A DNA stretch of 64,000 bases from Ostreococcus lucimarinus CCE9901 (Eukaryota > Chlorophyta > Mamiellophyceae > Mamiellales > Bathycoccaceae): positions 124,001 through 188,000 of the forward strand of contig NC_009363.1 of the NCBI RefSeq assembly GCF_000092065.1, read 5' to 3'. The notes under the pieces were generated by a model. It saw only the letters and a program-made list of their open reading frames with translations. It was not told the origin of the DNA and made no database searches. The position numbers and the translations under genes were made by a program. How positions within the stretch are numbered: the first letter of the stretch is position 1; each line of letters begins with the position of its first letter. Below, one piece after another: positions 17,466 to 28,038 of this stretch.

Positions 17466-18650
17466 TCACACGATGATGCTCTCGCACGTGCAGCAGTCGT
17501 ATCCGGGAACGGTGCACTCGGTCGTCGCGTTGGCGGCGACGTGGGCGCATCGACACGCGTCGGCGCCGCGCGCGCCGGGAACGCACGAGAGGGAGACGCC
17601 GGCGTCGGACGCCGCTCGACACGACGCGTCGCAGTCCGTGGTGCCCGCACCGCAGCTCTGCGCGCACAGGGCGTTGTAAATACCGGCGTGTGCGGGATCG
17701 GTGCACACTCCGGTGTCTAAAGTGGTGACTTCGGGCATGTGGGACGCCGGACACCCGCTCGGCGCTTTCAGCGCGCATCCCTCGTCGCACGAACCGTAGA
17801 CGTACGTGAACGTCTTCCCATCGAATACGCGGTTGTAAAAGATGTCATCGCCCTCCTCGATGACAGAGGTACAAACCTCCATGCCTTCGAGAGCCGATGG
17901 AGTCGCAAATTTCGGACATCGCCCGCCCCCCCTGTGCAAGCAACCGATGTCGGACACCGTCGCCTCGTCGCTCGTGTTGTCGAGCGGGTACAAATAAAAT
18001 CCAAACTGCTCCCCTGCACCGAGCATGACGTCCACTTCAAACGTTCCACACCTTGTTTGCGTCATTTCCTGCGCTTGGGAGAATAAAAAGTCGTTCGACA
18101 TCGACTTTGTCGTCACCCGAGCGCCGACGACGTCCTCCCACGCTCCCGGCGCAAACGTCAACGACCCGAGTTGCGCGCACGCCGTGAGCAACGTCAAGTG
18201 CACCATCGTCGCCGCCGCGCGTGGTATCATCTCGACATCTTCTCTGTGATTCACCTCTATGTCTCCACTCGACGACATTTGCGATTTCCGCACTAAAGAA
18301 TACTCCTCGCTCGCTCCGTCGTCGTCGCCGCCGCCCGTGACGAACGGGTCGCTCACCACCGCGAACGGCGTCGTCCCGTCTCCGCTCGTCGCCAACGCGG
18401 CCGCGCTCCCGAACGCGCTCATTTTCCCTCGTTCATTCGCGCTCGCGCGTTCGCGCGCGTCGTCTCCAGACATCCAGTCGCGCGCGATCGTTCGTCCAAC
18501 ACCATTCGTCTTCGCCAGCGCGCACGCGCACGCGAGCGTCACGCCCAGCGCGAACGTCGGTCGAAACACCGACGTGGACGCGCGCGCGCGCGACGAGCGG
18601 TGTCGTCGATCCCCGTCGCCGTCGCGCGTCAACAGCGGGGCGTCCTCCAT
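17466..18650 (-). CDS. Cys-rich type II membrane protein of unknown function
   Basis: A 394-residue protein. The cytosolic N-terminus has an acidic dileucine-type signal (MEDAPLLTRD), followed by one membrane anchor at about 31-47. Then comes a low-complexity stalk and a long region expected to be lumenal or extracellular. That domain has a beta-rich segment (TRCGTFEVDVMLGAGEQFGF) and more than 20 cysteines, ending in CTVPGYDCCTCESIIV. Many short CxnC spacings suggest disulphide bonds. The LL motif hints at vacuolar or endosomal sorting. No family is recognised. The gene is divergent from the one at 18758. Confidence 0.8.
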   Translation of the reverse strand: MEDAPLLTRDGDGDRRHRSSRARASTSVFRPTFALGVTLACACALAKTNGVGRTIARDWMSGDDARERASANERGKMSAFGSAAALATSGDGTTPFAVVSDPFVTGGGDDDGASEEYSLVRKSQMSSSGDIEVNHREDVEMIPRAAATMVHLTLLTACAQLGSLTFAPGAWEDVVGARVTTKSMSNDFLFSQAQEMTQTRCGTFEVDVMLGAGEQFGFYLYPLDNTSDEATVSDIGCLHRGGGRCPKFATPSALEGMEVCTSVIEEGDDIFYNRVFDGKTFTYVYGSCDEGCALKAPSGCPASHMPEVTTLDTGVCTDPAHAGIYNALCAQSCGAGTTDCDASCRAASDAGVSLSCVPGARGADACRCAHVAANATTECTVPGYDCCTCESIIV

Positions 18651-18757
18651 CGCCGTCGTCGTCGCGTCGTCGTCGCGATGTGACGCGCCGCGTCGCCGCC
18701 GCCCGCACTGCGCGACGCGCGCGACGACGACGACGCGCGACGACGACGACGGGGGCG

Positions 18758-18897
18758 ATGCGCGCGATGACGACGACGCGCGGGCGCGGGCGCGCTCGCG
18801 CGGCGAACGCGACGACGACGACGACGACGCGACACCGGCGACGTCACCGCGCGGTGCGGGCGCGAGCGAGCGAGGACGCGAACGAGGCCAGCGAGCG

Positions 18898-18929
<32 letters not shown>

Positions 18930-20131
18930 AAGTGGTCGTCCTCGGCGGCACCGGACGCGTCGGGAGCGCGACGGCGGCGGCGCTGGTGCGAGGCGCGAAC
19001 GGCGGGGTGGAGGTGACGCTCGGCGGACGGTCGAGAGAGCGAGACGCGGAGGCCAAGGCGCGACATCGAGGGTTGGCGAACGCGTCGTTCGTTGAGGTGG
19101 ACGTGTGCGATAAGGCGAGCGTGACGCGAGCGATTCAAGGCGCTGACTTGGTGATCAACACCGCGGGACCGTTTCAGAGACGAAAGAGTTGCGCCGCGCT
19201 CGAGGCGGCGCTGGAGAGCGGGGTCAAGTATTTAGACGTCTGTGACGACGCGTCGTACGGCGCCGAGGCAAAGAAATTGAGCGAAAAGGCGAAAGCCGCG
19301 GGTGTGGCCGCGATCACGTGCGCGGGCATCTATCCCGGGGTGTCAAACCTTATGGCGCGAGACATCGTGGAGTCGATGAAGGCGGAGTTTCGCGCGACTG
19401 AAGAAAACGAAGGCAAAGAACCCGAGGTGGAGTACGTGCTTTACAACTACTTCACTGCGGGGTCGGGTGGGGTCGGGACGACGATTTTAGCCACGAGCTA
19501 TTTGCTCTGTGGCGAAGATGTCGTGTGTTGGGAAGACGGTCAGCGCATCGTCGAGAAACCAGCTTCGCAACGCAAAGTCGTCGATTTCGGCAAGGGCGTG
19601 GGCCGACGCGAGGTGTTCCTGTACAACTTGCCCGAAGTTGCATCGACACGTGAAATTTTCGGTGCGCGCACCGTGAAGGCTCGATTCGGTACGTCGCCAG
19701 GGATTTGGAACGGGGCCATGGTGGCAATAGCGAATTTAGTTCCAAAGTCGCTCTTGGAAAATCAAGACGCAATGAAAGGATTGGCGAACTTCTCCGCCCC
19801 GATCGTGCGCTCGGTGGATGCGATCGTTGGAGAAACTACATCCATCCGCGTGGACGTCAAACTGAAGGACGGCAAGCAGTCTGTGGGTTTGTATACGCAT
19901 CCGCGTTTAAGCGAGTGCGTCGGCACGTGCACGGCGTCTTTTGCAACGGCGATGTTGAATGGTGAATGTGCTCCTGGGGTTTGGTATCCTGAAGAAGTGG
20001 AAGCCATCAGCGATCGGGATGCGTTGTTCGAACGTGCCAAAGAAGGAACGTCGTTGTTTGCTTTGAATCAAGCGCCGTGGATGGTGGAATCAAAGCCAGT
20101 GAATTTGGGTTTCGGATTGTATTGGACGTAG
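18758..20131 (+). CDS. saccharopine dehydrogenase-like NAD(P)-binding protein, probably plastid
   Basis: A 457-residue protein. The N-terminus is Arg/Thr-rich, including ten Thr from an (ACG)n tract, and suits a transit peptide. A Rossmann nucleotide site follows (KVVVLGGTGRVGSATAAALV) with NTAGPFQ, KYLDVCDDASYG and TCAGIYPGVSNLMA, all typical of the saccharopine dehydrogenase-like family. Land plants have a plastid-predicted protein of this kind with unknown substrate, so true saccharopine dehydrogenase activity should not be assumed. The ATG at 18758 is chosen over 18680 because the extra residues are Arg repeats. Confidence 0.88.
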
Positions 20132-20283
20132 CTCGTGATAGGAAGCATGAATGTTATGAAAACGAAAGCGCGCGCCATGATTTCTTTATTTTCTTTATGT
20201 GTGCAGTATTTGCATCGAATTCGCTTGCATAATCGTTTACTAATATCTTTACTAATATTCAAACCGCCGAGCTCTCGAGTCTA

Positions 20284-21330
20284 TTACGCCGCGGACGCCA
20301 TCTTTGCCAGCGCCTTGATGGACGTGCTCACCAACGTGGCCAACTGCATTCCCTCATCCGCTCCTTGTGCCAAAAACCTGTCTACTTCACCGAGTTTGAT
20401 GAAGATCTCCGCCTTGACCTCGTCCGAGCAATCTGCCTCCAGGACGTAGTCAGAGTACTGATCGAGAATTTTGAGTCCTGAAAAACCGTCGCGCAAAATG
20501 TCCTCCATGTGCGCCTGCGCCTCTTCAAACTTGCCTTCACGGCACAGATCATACATCTTTTTGATTTTTTCATCTGGAATGTGCCCCGCCACTTCAACGA
20601 TGCTCGCACCACTAATCTTCCCCGCGAACAAACGCGCTGCGCTTTGCAACAACGTAATCGCCTTGCGCATGTCTCCTCCCGAGTGCTTTGAACACATCGC
20701 GAACACGTCGTCACTCATCTCCAAACCTTCTTGTTCGCCGATGAACTTCAATCGCGCACCCATAGTTTCCTGAGCGAGCGGTGAGAATCTAAACTTTGCG
20801 CATCGACTCGCGATCGGATCGATGATTTTCGTCACGTAGTTGCACAACAGAAAGAACCGAGTGACTTTTGAATACGTCTCCATCATCCTTCGCAGCGCCG
20901 ATTGCGCGTCGCCCGTCATGGCGTCCGCTTCGTCCAAGATTAATATCTTATACGGCGGAGACGGGTATCCCGGCGCGGGCGCACCGACGGCTTGCGAGGC
21001 AAAGGTTTTGATCTTGTTGCGGACCACGCTGATGCCTCTCTCGTCCGACGCGTTCAACTCCTTCACCCTTTGCTTATACAGCTCCGGTCCGTACAACTCC
21101 TTCGCGATCGCCAGCGCGGTGGTGGTTTTCCCAGTTCCCGGCGGTCCGTAGAACAGGCAGTGGGGCATGTTCCCCGTCTTCAGCGCGTTTTCCAGCACCC
21201 CCACGATTTGCTCCTGGCTCGCCACATCCTTGACGACGCGAGGGCGGTATTTCTCCACCCACGGCGCGTGCGCCTCGGCGCGCTGCGGACGCGTCGCTTC
21301 CGCGTCGACCATGGTCGTATCCGCAACCAT
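20284..21330 (-). CDS. RFC4: replication factor C subunit 4
   Basis: A 348-residue clamp-loader small subunit of the RFC4 (37/40 kDa) class, which loads PCNA at primer-template junctions. The RFC boxes appear in order: WVEKYRP at 24, Walker A YGPPGTGKTT at 61, ELNASDERGI, Walker B ILDEADAMT, the sensor LLCNYVTKIIDPIASRCAKF with the SRC arginine finger, and GDMRKAITLLQSA. The C-terminal collar domain is complete. Conserved length and motifs make this very secure. It converges with the gene ending at 20131. Confidence 0.96.
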   Translation of the reverse strand: MVADTTMVDAEATRPQRAEAHAPWVEKYRPRVVKDVASQEQIVGVLENALKTGNMPHCLFYGPPGTGKTTTALAIAKELYGPELYKQRVKELNASDERGISVVRNKIKTFASQAVGAPAPGYPSPPYKILILDEADAMTGDAQSALRRMMETYSKVTRFFLLCNYVTKIIDPIASRCAKFRFSPLAQETMGARLKFIGEQEGLEMSDDVFAMCSKHSGGDMRKAITLLQSAARLFAGKISGASIVEVAGHIPDEKIKKMYDLCREGKFEEAQAHMEDILRDGFSGLKILDQYSDYVLEADCSDEVKAEIFIKLGEVDRFLAQGADEGMQLATLVSTSIKALAKMASAA

Positions 21331-21635
21331 CGCGTCCGTGCGTCCGTCCGTCCGTCAGTCGTCGGCGTCGTGTGACGCGCGCGCACCCGCGAACGCCCGC
21401 CGCGCATCTCGCGCGCGGCGTCGCGGAATTTGAAATCGCGCCCGCGGCGAGGGCGTTCGGGCGTAGGGTTCGGTGAATGATAAACGATAGAGATAGCGTT
21501 AAGAACGCACTGAATGCGTCGAATGTGGACGTGTTTTGTATTTTCAACGGCGCGACGACGCGCGCGACGCGGTCGGTCGGTCGCTCCGTCGCCGTCTCGC
21601 ACTGCGCGGCGACGGCGACGGCGACGGCGACGGCG
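21331..21635. other. divergent intergenic region
   Basis: No gene is seen between the RFC4 and JmjC gene starts. It contains a (GGCGAC)n run at about 21608-21634 immediately before the JmjC start and an AT-richer stretch near 21476-21545 where transcription of the plus-strand gene may begin. Confidence 0.5.
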
Positions 21636-23012
21636 ATGTCGGACGCCGCGCGCGCGTCGACGCGGACGTCGTCGACATCGCGCCTCGCGCGTCGCGCGGT
21701 GGATCGAAGCGTCCGCGCGAACGACGCGACGACGCGACGGCGACGACGACCGCCGCCGGCGCGCGCTCGAGGCGAAGTGGACACGTGGACAGACGTCACG
21801 CTGCCGCTGAGCGAGGACGCGCGCGAGGCGTTCATGCGAGAGTATTGGCAGAAAAAGCCTCTGCTGATGCGGCAGGCGATACCGAACTTTCGACCGCCGC
21901 TGGATGGGAACGAAATCGCTGGTTTGGCGTGCGAGGAGGACGCGAGCGCGCGCATCTTCGTGCGCGAGGGGGACGACGAGCAGTCGTGGAGGAAGAAGAT
22001 TGGACCGTTCGAAGAAAGTGATTTGACATCCTTACCCGAAGACAAGCCGTGGAGCCTGATCGTTAACGATTTGGACGTGCAGGCGCAACCGTTTGGGGAC
22101 ATGTTGGAACTCTTCAACTGTTTTCCGCGTTGGCGAATTTCTGATATTCAAGCGAGCGTATCACCGGACGGCGGGGGCGTAGGACCGCACTCCGATCACT
22201 TTGATGTATTTCTTCTTCAAGCCGAAGGCGAAAAAGTTTGGGCCGTGGCGGATAACGAGGAGTACTGGCCAGATAATGATGCGGCATTTGTCCCAGAATG
22301 TGAAATTCGCGTGCTCAAAAGCTTTGTCGAGGACGATTCCTTCACGTTGGTTCCGGGTGATATGCTTTACTTGCCCCCCAAAATCGCTCACAACGGCGTG
22401 GCGACGAACTCAAAACCAGGCGTGAGCGTAACGTTGAGTATAGGCTTTCTAGCGCCGACGACGGATGAACTCGTCTTGTCTTACACGCAACGAGCATCTG
22501 AAAAATTGAAGGGCTCGCGTTGGTCCGATCCTTGGCTCAAACCGGTCGAAGACGTCGGTGCAATATCCGCTGAATCTATCACGTATGCATCGGAGATAAT
22601 TAAGCGCACGTATCCGAAGAATGATGCCGAAGTGGCGCGTTGGTTTGGTTGTCACACGACGGCGCGCACCGGCGAGGACGACGACGCGGACGAGAACGAA
22701 GTGAGCATCGAAGAACTATTAGCGGCTTGGGAACACCAAGGTCTAGTCGCGAGAGAAGATTTACGCTTCGCTTTCGTGGAAAAGGTTGCGGATGATAGTT
22801 TGAAGAACGCGCTGTTTTTCGCAAACGGAGAATGTTGGGATGTCGTCAGCCCGGCCGCTGTGAAAACAGCCACCGTCATCGCAAATAGAGGCGAGCTTTA
22901 CGAAGAAGACACGCAGACGGAGGAGTGTGATTTCGATGATGAAGCCTTAAAGCTCGCACTAACGCTATTTGAGCGTGGTTATCTCTATTTCCCCGAGGAT
23001 GAAGACGATTAA
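21636..23012 (+). CDS. JmjC/cupin ribosomal oxygenase-like protein (YcfD/RoxA type)
   Basis: A 458-residue 2-oxoglutarate/Fe(II) oxygenase-like protein. After an Arg-rich presequence of about 45 residues comes a cupin_4/JmjC domain. FMREYWQKKPLLMRQAIP is the typical start. The Fe-binding HxD lies in GGGVGPHSDHFDVFLLQ (H185, D187) and the distal His in LPPKIAHNGVA (H252). The sequence closely resembles bacterial YcfD, which hydroxylates an arginine of ribosomal protein uL16. A C-terminal winged-helix-like region follows, as in that family. The presequence suggests an organelle ribosome substrate; that is inference. Confidence 0.88.
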   Translation: MSDAARASTRTSSTSRLARRAVDRSVRANDATTRRRRRPPPARARGEVDTWTDVTLPLSEDAREAFMREYWQKKPLLMRQAIPNFRPPLDGNEIAGLACEEDASARIFVREGDDEQSWRKKIGPFEESDLTSLPEDKPWSLIVNDLDVQAQPFGDMLELFNCFPRWRISDIQASVSPDGGGVGPHSDHFDVFLLQAEGEKVWAVADNEEYWPDNDAAFVPECEIRVLKSFVEDDSFTLVPGDMLYLPPKIAHNGVATNSKPGVSVTLSIGFLAPTTDELVLSYTQRASEKLKGSRWSDPWLKPVEDVGAISAESITYASEIIKRTYPKNDAEVARWFGCHTTARTGEDDDADENEVSIEELLAAWEHQGLVAREDLRFAFVEKVADDSLKNALFFANGECWDVVSPAAVKTATVIANRGELYEEDTQTEECDFDDEALKLALTLFERGYLYFPEDEDD

Positions 23013-23028
23013 TGCTATTCCTAGTGTC

Positions 23029-23743
23029 CTATTGCGCCTCTCGGCTCTTGTCAATCCCCGTTCCCCAAGTACCTCGCGGCGCGTCGCTATATGAAGCTGG
23101 ATCCATTGGATCGAGCGGCTCAGATTCTTTCCTCGCCGGCGCGCGCGCAGCGATAGCTTTCCTTTTCGGTGCACGTTCATGATTCGAGTTGCCCTGCGCG
23201 CCCGACGGACCGATGTCTCGCCGCACGCTCGCCGGTTTGCTCACGGCGGAAGCCTTCGTCTCGACTCGCGCCGTGCCCGTCGCGGTCGATGCTTTCGCTC
23301 GCTGTTGTTTCGTCATGAATGGGTTATCGACGACGTCCAATGAACTCACGCCCGGAGGATACCGACCCAAAATTCGCGAGCAGTGTAAACAGTAACCGTG
23401 CGCCTTCACGAGTCCGCGCCCGAATCCGCCGCACCCCGAGCACCTTCGCATCCCCACCGCCGTCGCACCGTCGCGCGGTCGCTCCCAAGACGTTCTCTGC
23501 GTGTGTGGATTAAAGAAATATTCTCTTCCACTCGCCGGATCCGTCGTCGCTCGCCATCCCGGCGGCAACGGCGTCGCCGCCGGCGGCGGCGGCGGCGGCG
23601 GTCTCGTCTTCTCCGCCTCCACAGGTCGTTCCCACTGCGTCTTATTCAGCGCTTTGTTGTAGTAATACGTCTGTCCGTACGTCGGATCGACTTTCGCTCT
23701 CCACCCTCGCGGCAGCTTCGCGTCGACGTCCGTTCCCGTCCCA

Positions 23744-23774
<31 letters not shown>

Positions 23775-23792
23775 GTCGTCGCTTCGTCGTCG

Positions 23793-23832
<40 letters not shown>

Positions 23833-23892
23833 CGGCACCGCGATCCCTCGCTTCGCCAGTCGCGCCAGCAGCGCTTCCGGGAGCGCGCCCAT
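23029..23892 (-). CDS. PQBP1: polyglutamine-binding protein 1 homologue (PQBP1), two WW domains
   Basis: A 287-residue nuclear splicing adaptor. An acidic low-complexity region encoded by GAC/GAG repeats is followed by WW domain 1 ([20 protein letters not shown]), a Pro7 linker and WW domain 2 ([20 protein letters not shown]). A CxxC...CxxC segment ([10 protein letters not shown]...CLHC) comes next. The end is the PQBP1 signature [19 protein letters not shown], which in animals binds the U5 protein TXNL4A. Animal PQBP1 has one WW domain; two WW domains plus a possible zinc ribbon is the plant/algal layout or a local feature. It converges 16 bp from the JmjC gene. Confidence 0.9.
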
Positions 23893-24113
23893 CGCGTCGC
23901 GCGGTGCCGACCGGCCGGGACGCCCGACGGGGAGTCAAAACACCCGGTCGCGCGGTCGCGCCGAAACACGAACGCGAAAACGGTCGCGACGCGGCGGGAA
24001 ACGCACGCGACCGACGCGTTCGAACGAGCGAGCGAACGCGCGCACACGCGAGCGCGCGAGCGACCGCGCTCGCGAACGAAAGGCGTCGACGGCGTCGGGT
24101 CGGGTCGCGCCGA

Positions 24114-24176
24114 CGGCGAACGGCGAACGGCGAACGGCGAACGGCGAACGGCGAACGGCGAACGGCGAACGGCGAA
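24114..24176. repeat. tandem heptanucleotide repeat, 9 copies of CGGCGAA
   Basis: Nine perfect head-to-tail copies of a 7-bp unit lie in the 336-bp divergent region between the PQBP1 start (23892) and the TPR-gene start (24229), ending 52 bp before the latter. A 7-bp period shifts reading frame each copy, arguing against coding use. The remaining ~270 bases of this region show no gene. Confidence 0.97.
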
Positions 24177-24228
24177 CGACGGTTCGAGCGGGCGCGCGCG
24201 CGCGGAATCGAGTCGACCCGCGCGAGCG

Positions 24229-26828
24229 ATGGAAGAGAGCGATGGATGCGCGACGTCGCGAGACTTTGCGAGCGTGAAGATGGAATATTTTAAGACGCGC
24301 GCGCGCGAGGCGCTGGGGAACGGGAACTATAAGGAGGCGTACGCGACGTACACGAAGTGTCTGGAGGAACTCGCGCCGAGGGACGCGGGCGAACGCGCGA
24401 AACTGCTGTGTAACCGTTCGATGGCGTACGCCAAGTCTGCAAACTTTAAAGCGGCGCTGGAGGACGCGTCTGCGGCGGTGTCGTTGATGCCGACGTTCGC
24501 CAAGGGGTGGTGGCGCAAGGCGACCGCGCACGTGGGGCTGCGACAGTTCCCGGACGCGCTCGCCGCGTACAGGCAATCGTTCGAATGTCAGGACGAAGGC
24601 GACGCCGGCGTGATCGACGAGCACGTGAAAGCGATGAATAAAACGATCACTTCATTTACGCGCGAGCAACTTGCGAACTGGATTCTTGAAACTCTGCAAG
24701 ACATGGAGAATCGCGAGCTCATCGAGCACGCGCACCTCGAAAACGTCACGTCGTTGGAGATGGCAGAGGGAATGTTTTGTCAAATCAAAGGCATAAATGA
24801 AGGAAGCAAGCCGCGCGGCGACTACTATCGGTTCGTACAACATTGGAACGTACACGGTATGAGCGTGCCGATGGCTTACACCCAGCGTGCGAGCATGTAC
24901 CGCCACGCGTTGTGCTTTATGCAAGCTCGCGCCGACGCGGCGGCGGCGTTGACCTTGTTACAAGACGACGCATCGCTTTCTGACAAGGAAACGGAGATGA
25001 CCTTCACGTACAAAGTCGATGACTTCTCGCCTTTCAAGGAAGATACAGTCATCACCAAAGCTTGGGCGTGGTACGAGATGGGCAAGGCTTTTGAAGGGCG
25101 CGAAAATGGTGACACGCAAGCGGCGGCGAAGTGCTTCTCGGCGATAACGCACTTGGACACCAAGTATCCGATGTTCACGAACGCCTTCAAGAATGTGTGC
25201 AGTCGTATGACTGATGTCGAGGCTGGGAAAATATTGAGCGACATCAACGATCAGTACGGCGTGGCGGAGTATGGCGTGCGCACCGTTCCCGACGCTTTGG
25301 CAACTTACGTGGTCACCGTCAGCCTTCTCTTCAAAACTGGCAAGCTCGTCGGCTTCAACTCTAAAGTGCGAGACTCGTTTCGAGAAAACGTCGCGAAGGG
25401 TGCGAATGTCATCAAAGAAAAGGTACTCATAGAAAGCGTGCGCTCAAGGTTTCGTGGAGCGCCTGGTGTCGCGCTTTCGTATCGAATTCTCGCCGGCGAA
25501 GATAAATTAAACTCCGAGGTACGTGTTTGATATCCGTCGTTCGGCGGCTGGTATTCACGATGTTAGCGCAGAAAATGCTCGAGAAAATTCAAGCACACGA
25601 TTTGATGTTACTGGGTGGCGCAGAAACGGAGGCTGCGATGGGTACGGCGAGCGACGTGCAAGGTGAGTTAATTAAATGGAATAAATTGATGAGGAATTAA
25701 ATAATTCATCACGTAGGCGAGCTCAAGGAACTGAAGTCGGAGGACTTGGTAGATCGCATCAACAACTTACAAGGAATTATCTTATCGACATTAAAAAGTG
25801 GCAAGGAGATCGTAGTCGCGAAGCGACCACCAACCGACATGGAGCTTCCTTACAGAACGTACAAATTAGTTTACAACGACGGCACCCCGGTCGAACGAGT
25901 GAACAAAACGGGCTATCAAATGTCACAAGTGCACTACTCGGCGCAAGGAATGCACAAACGCGAAGTATGGGCTGAGATGATGGTGCGAACGACCGCAATT
26001 AATTATTTACAATTAAATTAAATTTGACACAGGACAAGTCTTGCCGATGGCACCAGAGCTCATCTGAGATAGCCGTTCAAGCGTTACAAGTGCCGAAGGA
26101 CGCCAAGAAGCAAGATTTGGATGTCTGCATCACGCCGTCGACCGTCAGAGTGTCATGTCGAAACACTGGACGCACGTACCTAGAGGTGATTTAAATTAAT
26201 TATTTCTCGACACGCAATTATTTACAATTCATTCGCTATCAGGGAGAGTTATTTCGACAAATCATACCAGAAGAGTCTGCGTGGGTTCACCTTGGTACGT
26301 GACAAATTAAATCAATCTTCACTATCGTTTCGCGATCGAAATTAATTATTTTGCTTCAGGCGGAGAGGATGACGACGGTTTCGTGTTGTACCTGAAGAAG
26401 ATGAACCTGGAGCTTTTCAAAGATAAGAACGCCGCGCCCAGTGATAGCTGGTGGGAACGGCTGTTTAATTCTCATGGAGATATTGCATTCGATGACTACG
26501 ATAAGGATTTCACGGATCTACCCACTCCTATCGCTGAGGTGAGTGTGCTTGTTTGTTTGTATCTCCTGTTTGAGCACCGCACTGACCAACTGCATTGCGC
26601 CCGACATAGTCCATCGCAGCCGCCGAAGATGCGTCAAGTGTACTGCAGGCGAGAGAAGAGGAAGAATATAAGGAGCGCGAAGCCGCACGCGAACGTGATG
26701 ACCTCCGAAAGCGCGAGAGACAAGTGCGCCTGGCTGAACTTCGCGGGGGCAAGTATTTGTCGTGGGTTGAGCTCGACAGACGCAATCCCGCGCCGAATCC
26801 TCTGGCACAACGCAGCGAGCCTGCGTAA
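24229..26828 (+). CDS. TPR and CS (p23/NudC-like) domain protein, seven exons
   Basis: Proposed exons are 24229-25518, 25572-25662, 25717-25982, 26033-26185, 26243-26294, 26360-26538 and 26610-26828; all joins keep frame and give 749 residues. Three TPR-like helices span about 15-125 (ALGNGNYKEAYATYTKCLEE, CNRSMAYAKSANFKAALEDA, WWRKATAHVGLRQFPDALAA). A repeat-like region ends in a small alpha/beta unit near 400-445. The CS domain (CRWHQSSSEIAVQALQVPKD to WVHLGGEDDDGFVLYLKK) is at 551-635, followed by SWWERLF as in NudC relatives and a charged helix at 678-725. A co-chaperone role (Hsp90/Hsp70) is inferred. Splitting into two genes (second ATG at 25560) is possible. Confidence 0.75.
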
Positions 26829-26983
26829 TTCCAGTATGTTTTCCACGATTTTGCCTCAAAATGACCATAACCAGCGCTTGTCGTGAAAGTTACTAATTTG
26901 TGCTTGAATTCTCGCCCGGTTGAACGAGCCGTCTAGACGTCCACGCGTTTGTCCCGTCGACACACGTCGAACTGTGCGCGAAC

Positions 26984-28038
26984 TCACGCCTTTTTCACTG
27001 TCCATAGCCAACTCCAGTATGTTTTGCTCGGATTTACTCCGTATCTTGCCCGTGGATCCGCCATGATCCGGAGCAATACTTCAACGACCCCCATGTCCTG
27101 TGTCACGAACTTGGGCACCTCAGCCGTGTGCATGAATGTGTGTTCGCGGATGAACACGACGGCCGTCGCGAGCAAAGACAGTAGCATGCATACCGTAGAA
27201 ATTGAGAAAAACATCGAAAGACAAAGCAACATGCTTTTCAAGTCGAAAAGAAGCACCTCTTCACCGAATAGATGACTGCACAACATCGTGTTGAAGCCCA
27301 AAATAGTGGATTGCCAAACCATGCGGTACCCCACAGTCCAGCACCACGCCTTCATGTAGCACCCCTTACAAGACGGACTGATCGTGGCAAATAGAAAATT
27401 ACCGCGATATTTGATGAAATTGTCGAGTTGAACTCGTGCGAGCCTTGGTTTATCGTCTATTTCGCTGGCTTGCATCGCAAGTCTGTGTTCGAGAATCGAG
27501 TCGCCAACGACGGTGTGTAGTATGGGTGGATCTCCCTGCGCGATAGGTGTGAGCGAACGTGTTCAGGGTGAAAAGCGAAAAGTCTTACGTGATAATAACC
27601 ATTATGAGACACGATAGAATGACAGATCGGACACGTTCCAGAGCCCTCTTGTCCTGTGAAAGGACACATCAATTTTGACTCTGCTTTCGTCAGCTCGTCG
27701 GAGTCTTCCAGTAGTGGAGCGGCGTTTTGCCATGGCTTTGTGTCGAAAACGGCACGAATTCCCTCGTATCGACCGGTTTCTAGCAAAACGAAACACGTAA
27801 CGCTAAAAAACATCATAAACGACGACACCAAGAGCGTCCACCATTCTGCAAAGTGTCGTGAGTGTCTCGAGTTTGACTGCGACATGGTCAACTCACCACA
27901 AAAGCTGTACAAGGCCGTGCTCTTTGGAGCCGTTAGGGCCGCCGCTAGGGCTGCAGTTGCGCTGATCGGGACTGAAATCTTGCCTCTCAAGGCATTCATG
28001 ATGCCAAAAGGCTGCATCATCACTTGCATAACGGTCAT
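26984..28038 (-). CDS. multi-pass membrane protein of unknown function, three exons
   Basis: Exons are 27897-28038, 27589-27845 and 26984-27535 with 51- and 53-bp introns (donors GTGAGT and GTAAGA; acceptors TTTGCAG and CGCGCAG); the 316-residue product stays in frame. Membrane helices are predicted near 45-70 (WWTLLVSSFMMFFSVTCFVLL) and in the C-terminal third (MLLCLSMFFSISTVCMLLSL), with a CPFTGQEGSGTCPICH zinc-type segment between. The open frame extends upstream only from a TTG codon, so the ATG at 28038 is used; an additional 5' exon is possible. No family is recognised. Confidence 0.7.

Noticed and set aside
24114-24176. CRISPR-like array
   Set aside because: The repeat is a 7-bp head-to-tail array without spacers, in eukaryotic nuclear DNA.
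25560-25571. ATG at 25560 as a certain start of a separate CS-domain gene
   Set aside because: Possible, but a consensus donor at 25519 and in-phase acceptor at 25571 give one continuous protein, so the two-gene model is kept only as the alternative.
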